Below are positions 34,626-35,869 of a DNA stretch of 35,869 nt, piece after piece. How positions within the stretch are numbered: the stretch's first letter is position 1; each line of letters starts with the position of its first letter. The DNA comes from Methylicorpusculum sp. Its GTDB lineage: Bacteria; Pseudomonadota; Gammaproteobacteria; Methylococcales; Methylomonadaceae. The notes beneath the pieces were generated by a model. The model saw nothing but the letters and a program-made list of their open reading frames with translations. It was not told where the DNA came from and did not search any database. The DNA lies in the NCBI RefSeq assembly GCF_030651835.1, contig NZ_JAUSBX010000059.1, forward strand, positions 1-35,869. The letters are read 5' to 3'. Made by a program: the position numbers and the translations under genes.

Positions 34626-35869
34626 ATGAAACTAAAATCTGTTTTCCTCTTAATCTTACCGAGAATACCTGTTTTACTCTTGAGCCTGATGCTATCGGCT
34701 CCTTTATCTTGTTTCGCTTCAGATTTTCTTAAAGTCGATGGCGCGGATATCAGGGACAATTACGGTGTAGGTAATAATGTTCATCTATACGGCACCAATC
34801 TGGGCGGCTGGATGGGGCACGAACCTTGGATGTCGCCTTTAACTGGCGCATCAAATGAATGGGATGCACGAAATATTCTTACCGATCGTTTTGGTAAAGA
34901 TGCTGTCTGGGAGTTATATAACGCTTACTGGGATTCATGGATCACAGAAATCGATTTCAAGAACATCGCCGAAGCCGGTCTCAACTGTATCCGTTTGCCA
35001 GTCTATGCGTTTAATCATATGGATGATGAAGGCAACTGGAGGCTGGACGCGACAGGCGCGATTGATTTATCCAGGATTGAATGGACCGTAAACAAAGCGC
35101 TTGAATATGGGCTCTACACCATTCTTGATCTGCATGGCGCGCCGGGCTCACAAAACGGAGCCCATCATTCAGGACGGCAGGACGGCAAGTTGCTTTATTC
35201 CACCCCGCTTTATCAGAGCCAACTGATAGAGTTTTGGGAAACCCTTGCCACGCGTTTTAAAGACAATGCCGCCGTGGCCGGTTATGACCTGATAAATGAA
35301 CCCTCCGAGACCTTTCCAGGAAGGATGGGATCTGAAGTAGTTAATCTTTACGACTCTCTATATCAGGCTATCCGAGCGATCGACCCCGATCACATCATCT
35401 TTATGGAAGCAATTTGGTGGTGGGATACGCTTCCGAATCCCCAAGAGAAAAATTGGGAGAATGTCGTCTATTCGTTGCACTACTACCAATGGCAAAACAA
35501 TGAAGATTTCACAGTGATGAAAAATGCTGTGGATGGGTGGATACAGGAAGCTCAAAATTGGGGTTCAAAATATAACGTACCGCATTTTATAGGGGAGTTT
35601 ACATTGTTCGAAAATGCCGATTCCTGGGATTACGGGCTTCAGCAATTTACAGAAACCGGCAGCCACTGGACAACGTGGACTTATAAGGTGATGGGACGCA
35701 ATAACTGGGGCATGTATAACTCAGAAGCGCAAAACAGCCATGTTGCGGATATTGCTTCGGATGATTTAAACACGATCAAAAACAAATGGAGTCAATGGAA
35801 TACACCCGACTATTTTTCTCCCAACCCTACCGTCATTAACGCCATGCAAAAAGCAACCTTAGGCCGAGA
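34626..35869 (+). CDS. Secreted GH5 beta-glucanase (partial, cut by window end)
   Basis: The first 414 residues of a glycoside hydrolase family 5 protein; no stop occurs before the window ends. A signal peptide covers about 1-32 (hydrophobic VLLSLMLSAPLSCFA). The catalytic barrel shows NLGGW (about 57-61), NCIRLPVYAFNHMDDEGNW, ILDLHGAPGSQNGAHHSGR, the acid/base E225 in YDLINEPSE, HYYQWQ and the nucleophile E324 in FIGEFT. NLGGW and DLHGAPGSQNG resemble exo-beta-1,3-glucanases of GH5 more than endocellulases, but the subfamily is uncertain. The protein is probably exported and acts on a beta-glucan. It follows the sucrose operon after a foldback element, so it is probably a separate transcription unit. 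Confidence 0.88.
   Translation, partial: MKLKSVFLLILPRIPVLLLSLMLSAPLSCFASDFLKVDGADIRDNYGVGNNVHLYGTNLGGWMGHEPWMSPLTGASNEWDARNILTDRFGKDAVWELYNAYWDSWITEIDFKNIAEAGLNCIRLPVYAFNHMDDEGNWRLDATGAIDLSRIEWTVNKALEYGLYTILDLHGAPGSQNGAHHSGRQDGKLLYSTPLYQSQLIEFWETLATRFKDNAAVAGYDLINEPSETFPGRMGSEVVNLYDSLYQAIRAIDPDHIIFMEAIWWWDTLPNPQEKNWENVVYSLHYYQWQNNEDFTVMKNAVDGWIQEAQNWGSKYNVPHFIGEFTLFENADSWDYGLQQFTETGSHWTTWTYKVMGRNNWGMYNSEAQNSHVADIASDDLNTIKNKWSQWNTPDYFSPNPTVINAMQKATLGR

Noticed and set aside
34256-34759. A 167-codon minus-strand open frame
   Set aside because: It crosses the foldback element and overlaps both the end of ams and the GH5 signal-peptide region, which are clearly coding on the other strand.
1-35869. 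CRISPR arrays, tRNA or rRNA genes
   Set aside because: No regularly spaced direct repeats or tRNA-like cloverleaf were noticed on reading; the recurring sequences are dispersed MITE or REP-type repeats. A tRNAscan/CRISPR search was not possible here.

Overview
The window looks like chromosomal DNA of a gammaproteobacterial methanotroph (Methylococcales, Methylobacter/Methylomicrobium-like). The main reason is the order sucrose-phosphate synthase, sucrose-phosphatase, fructokinase, amylosucrase at 28.4-34.3 kb, which matches the sucrose cluster known from Methylomicrobium alcaliphilum. The adjacent cutA and dsbD genes (E. coli-like order) and the exosortase/EPS genes fit that assignment. No methane or methanol oxidation gene lies inside the window, so the assignment rests on gene order and protein similarity recalled from memory.

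Layout. (1) 0.5-3.6 kb, minus strand: a thiol-redox operon cutA, dsbD and a TlpA-type thioredoxin, with overlapping genes. The DsbD carries two periplasmic N-terminal domains instead of one. (2) 3.7-7.0 kb: fxsA, a small DUF2892-like membrane protein and uvrD. (3) 7.7-20.9 kb, plus strand: an exopolysaccharide locus of the exosortase-associated type. It encodes an outer-membrane export protein, a beta-barrel protein, a chain-length regulator, a CpsD-type kinase, a GspA/ExeA-like ATPase, GDP-fucose synthesis (gmd, fcl), ManNAcA synthesis (wecC, wecB) and an XrtD-like exosortase fused to EpsI. No glycosyltransferase, flippase, polymerase or sorted substrate is present here. (4) 21.3-23.9 kb: alpha-glucan phosphorylase. 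(5) 24.0-28.4 kb: a GC-richer hybrid histidine kinase on the minus strand, then gene-poor DNA with one orphan ORF and a headless reading frame. (6) 28.4-34.3 kb: the sucrose operon. (7) 34.6 kb to the end: a secreted GH5 beta-glucanase cut by the window edge.

How the genes work together. SPS and SPP make sucrose. Amylosucrase turns sucrose into alpha-glucan plus fructose, fructokinase recovers the fructose, and the nearby glucan phosphorylase can release glucose-1-phosphate from glucan. Together they form a plausible sucrose-glycogen exchange module. The EPS block supplies two deoxy/acidic sugar nucleotides and the envelope machinery for export.

The least expected content is in the intergenic DNA. 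There are two 185-bp copies of an IS5-like MITE with YTAR target duplications, one inserted exactly at the exosortase stop codon. A separate 164-bp foldback element has a perfect 9-bp target duplication. There is a 103-bp palindrome near the left end and two further repeat families that recur between the EPS genes. I saw no tRNA, rRNA or CRISPR array. No single gene cluster here is clearly a new system; the mobile repeats, the orphan region at 26.6-28.4 kb and the doubled DsbD domain deserve the closest look.
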